A DNA stretch of 8,009 nucleotides from Prolixibacteraceae bacterium (lineage in GTDB: Bacteria > Bacteroidota > Bacteroidia > Bacteroidales > Prolixibacteraceae). The first letter of the stretch is position 1; the number at the start of each line of letters is the position of its first letter. The position numbers and the translations under genes were made by a program. The stretch lies in NCBI GenBank assembly GCA_027451165.1, contig DAIDJX010000078.1, forward strand, positions 4,359 through 12,367. Direction: 5' to 3'. The notes under the pieces were generated by a model. That model saw nothing but the letters and a program-made list of their open reading frames with translations, made no database searches and was not told where the DNA came from. Below are positions 6,963-8,009 of this stretch, one piece after another.

Positions 6963-7055
6963 TTATTCTTTGATTGATTTATTAGTATACATTTTCCCAT
7001 TATCAGAGCGTTTAGGGGTCGACCACGCAGGGGCGCCCTTACTGACGTTTTTCAT
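6963..7055 (-). other. Candidate 30-codon ORF in the rhaM-rhaA gap
   Basis: The 106-base gap between rhaM and rhaA holds an ATG-started ORF (7055 to TAA at 6963-6965) of 30 residues beginning MKNVSKGAPAW, basic and polar, in a different frame from both neighbours. Its stop lies five bases before the rhaA ATG. It has no recognisable domain and no good ribosome-binding site (GAAG directly abuts the ATG). It could be a small coupled peptide, a leader ORF, or chance. Confidence 0.25.
7031..7038. repeat. GC-rich palindrome GGGCGCCC in the rhaM-rhaA gap
   Basis: GGGCGCCC is a perfect palindrome that stands out as GC-rich in an otherwise A/T-rich spacer. The flanks AG and TT add one A-T and one G-T pair. 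With no loop it would have to open to fold in RNA, so a protein site, a weak processing or stability element, or chance are all possible. Confidence 0.25.
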
Positions 7056-7063
7056 CTTCAGCG

Positions 7064-7378
7064 TTATTCGAGGTAGAAAACCTCCTCCAGCGGAATGGTC
7101 ACCGGGGAGTTATCCGGATTGGTTTCCATGATGTCTTTCATATATTCCCACCAGCGGGCCACCACCGGCTGCACTCCCATGTCCTGGGAAGACTGTTCGC
7201 CACTGACTTTTTGGACGCCAAAAAGGATATTGGTTTCCTCATCCAGAAAAATGGAATAATCGGAAACACCTCCTGCCTTAATTAATGCCGCCAGTTCAGG
7301 CCAGATTTCATTGTGCCTTTTGATGTATTCTTCCCGGCAACCGGGTTTCATTTTCATTTTAAATCCAAAACGTTTCAT
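7064..7378 (-). CDS. rhaM: L-rhamnose mutarotase
   Basis: The protein has 104 residues, the same length as E. coli RhaM, and matches it from end to end: EEYIKRHNEIWPEL, IFLDEETNILFGV, RWWEYMKDIM and NPDNSPV, ending EVFYLE (FYLP in E. coli). It interconverts the alpha and beta anomers of L-rhamnose in the cytoplasm (EC 5.1.3.32). It folds as a small ferredoxin-like dimer; H22 (in KRHNEIWPEL) corresponds to the catalytic His22 of E. coli, and the RWW and NPDNSPV motifs line the pocket. The ATG at 7378 follows the rhaT stop by 12 bases, with a G-rich CGGGGGC just before the start that may serve ribosome binding. It is the second visible gene of the operon, between transporter and isomerase. Confidence 0.97.
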   Translation of the reverse strand: MKRFGFKMKMKPGCREEYIKRHNEIWPELAALIKAGGVSDYSIFLDEETNILFGVQKVSGEQSSQDMGVQPVVARWWEYMKDIMETNPDNSPVTIPLEEVFYLE

Positions 7379-7390
7379 GCCCCCGATGAT

Positions 7391-8009
7391 TTAAAAATTT
7401 ACTACAAATGTGGAGAAAACCAGGATGATCAATCCGATGATCAGGACGGTGAAGGTTGTCCGCGAGACTCCTTTCCATTCTTTCAGGATCAATCCCCAGA
7501 CATTGCTGAAGGTAACATTCAGCGACATCAGGATACTCCATGAAAATGCGAGGATCAGGCTTCCTTCGGCAAAGAAGCTTTTGCCGATGCTAAATCCGAA
7601 GAACTGGGAATACCAGAGGGCTCCGGCCAGGCAACAAAACAGGAGGTTGTTGATCAACACATTTCCGGGTACCGAGAAATAATCTTTGCCCGTTTTGTTT
7701 TTGATGTTCTGATAAATACAATAAATGGCATTGGTCAGAAAGCCGCCAAGGGTTACCAGGAGGGTTGCCGGCAGGGTGACATACAATTTTTTGGCACCGA
7801 GTGCGGTGGCTGTATCTGCCAGGGGTTTACCGGCTTCGAGGCCCAGGCTGAAGCAGGCGCTCATCACACCAGCCAACAAGGCCACCAGAAGGCCTTTGCC
7901 CAGTGCAAAATCCTTAATGGCTGCCCTTTTTTGCTCTTCCGTCATGTTTTTGGCGCGCAAGCTCCCGGCATAACCAATGGTGGCGATACCGGCAATGGCG
8001 ATGCTGACT
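7391..8009 (-). CDS. rhaT: L-rhamnose/H+ symporter, C-terminal part (5' truncated by window edge)
   Basis: The frame is open from the window end to the TAA at 7391-7393, giving 205 visible residues, about 60% of the 344 of E. coli RhaT. The TTG at 7958-7960 is an internal codon, because the reading frame continues upstream with a hydrophobic helix (VSIAIAGIATIGYAG). About six membrane segments are visible, at roughly residues 1-15, 40-60, 75-98, 115-140, 145-165 and 175-197. Family motifs shared with E. coli RhaT include GVMSACFSLGLEAGKP, then LGGFLTN, LINNLLFCCLAGALWYSQFF and LKEWKGVSR. It is an inner-membrane proton symporter of the drug/metabolite-transporter superfamily that imports L-rhamnose. 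It is the first visible gene of the operon; the kinase, aldolase or regulator may lie further upstream. Confidence 0.95.
   Translation of the reverse strand, partial: VSIAIAGIATIGYAGSLRAKNMTEEQKRAAIKDFALGKGLLVALLAGVMSACFSLGLEAGKPLADTATALGAKKLYVTLPATLLVTLGGFLTNAIYCIYQNIKNKTGKDYFSVPGNVLINNLLFCCLAGALWYSQFFGFSIGKSFFAEGSLILAFSWSILMSLNVTFSNVWGLILKEWKGVSRTTFTVLIIGLIILVFSTFVVNF

Noticed and set aside
6962..6970. TATTCTTTG on the + strand in the rhaM-rhaA gap as a -7 box
   Set aside because: It has one base too many between TA and TTTG and points against the operon, with no gene to drive.
7391..7960. Start of rhaT at TTG 7960
   Set aside because: The frame continues upstream through a hydrophobic helix that matches RhaT, so the gene is cut by the window edge.

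Overview
The window looks like part of a Bacteroidetes (Bacteroidota) chromosome. The evidence is the near-consensus Bacteroidetes -7 boxes (TAnnTTTG) upstream of genes, start regions that mostly lack a strong Shine-Dalgarno, a short-type LuxR response-regulator tail, and a GH78 rhamnosidase lipoprotein next to a rhamnose catabolic operon. The genus cannot be told from this sequence alone. There are no RNA genes, CRISPR arrays or insertion sequences that I can see, and coding density is high.

Left part (1-2989), mixed housekeeping genes. A 5'-truncated LuxR-family regulator on + converges, with a 6-base gap, on a secreted creatininase-family hydrolase on -. A 170-base divergent spacer then leads to a small lysine/proline-rich orphan protein on + with its own -7 box and a hairpin terminator that overlaps its stop codon. 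Next come a class-III-like PPK2 polyphosphate kinase on - and, divergent from it across a 164-base regulatory spacer, a 101-residue stand-alone glycogen-binding (CBM48 / isoamylase early-set) protein on +. The last two suggest a link between polyphosphate and glycogen reserves, but only by adjacency.

Right part (3000-8009), an L-rhamnose utilisation operon read on the - strand. In transcription order it holds rhaT (rhamnose/H+ symporter, cut by the window edge), rhaM (rhamnose mutarotase), rhaA (rhamnose isomerase, also called rhaI) and a lipoprotein GH78 alpha-L-rhamnosidase whose start lies one base after the rhaA stop. The rhamnosidase would release L-rhamnose from glycosides or oligosaccharides in the periplasm. 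RhaT imports it, RhaM equilibrates the anomers and RhaA makes L-rhamnulose. The kinase, aldolase and regulator are not in the window and probably lie upstream of rhaT (beyond 8009).

Most of this is conventional biology. The points most worth a second look are the tight rhaA-GH78 coupling, the PPK2/CBM48 divergent pair with an inverted repeat abutting the -7 box, variant residues in PPK2, the exported creatininase homologue, and a 30-codon ORF in the otherwise empty rhaM-rhaA gap.
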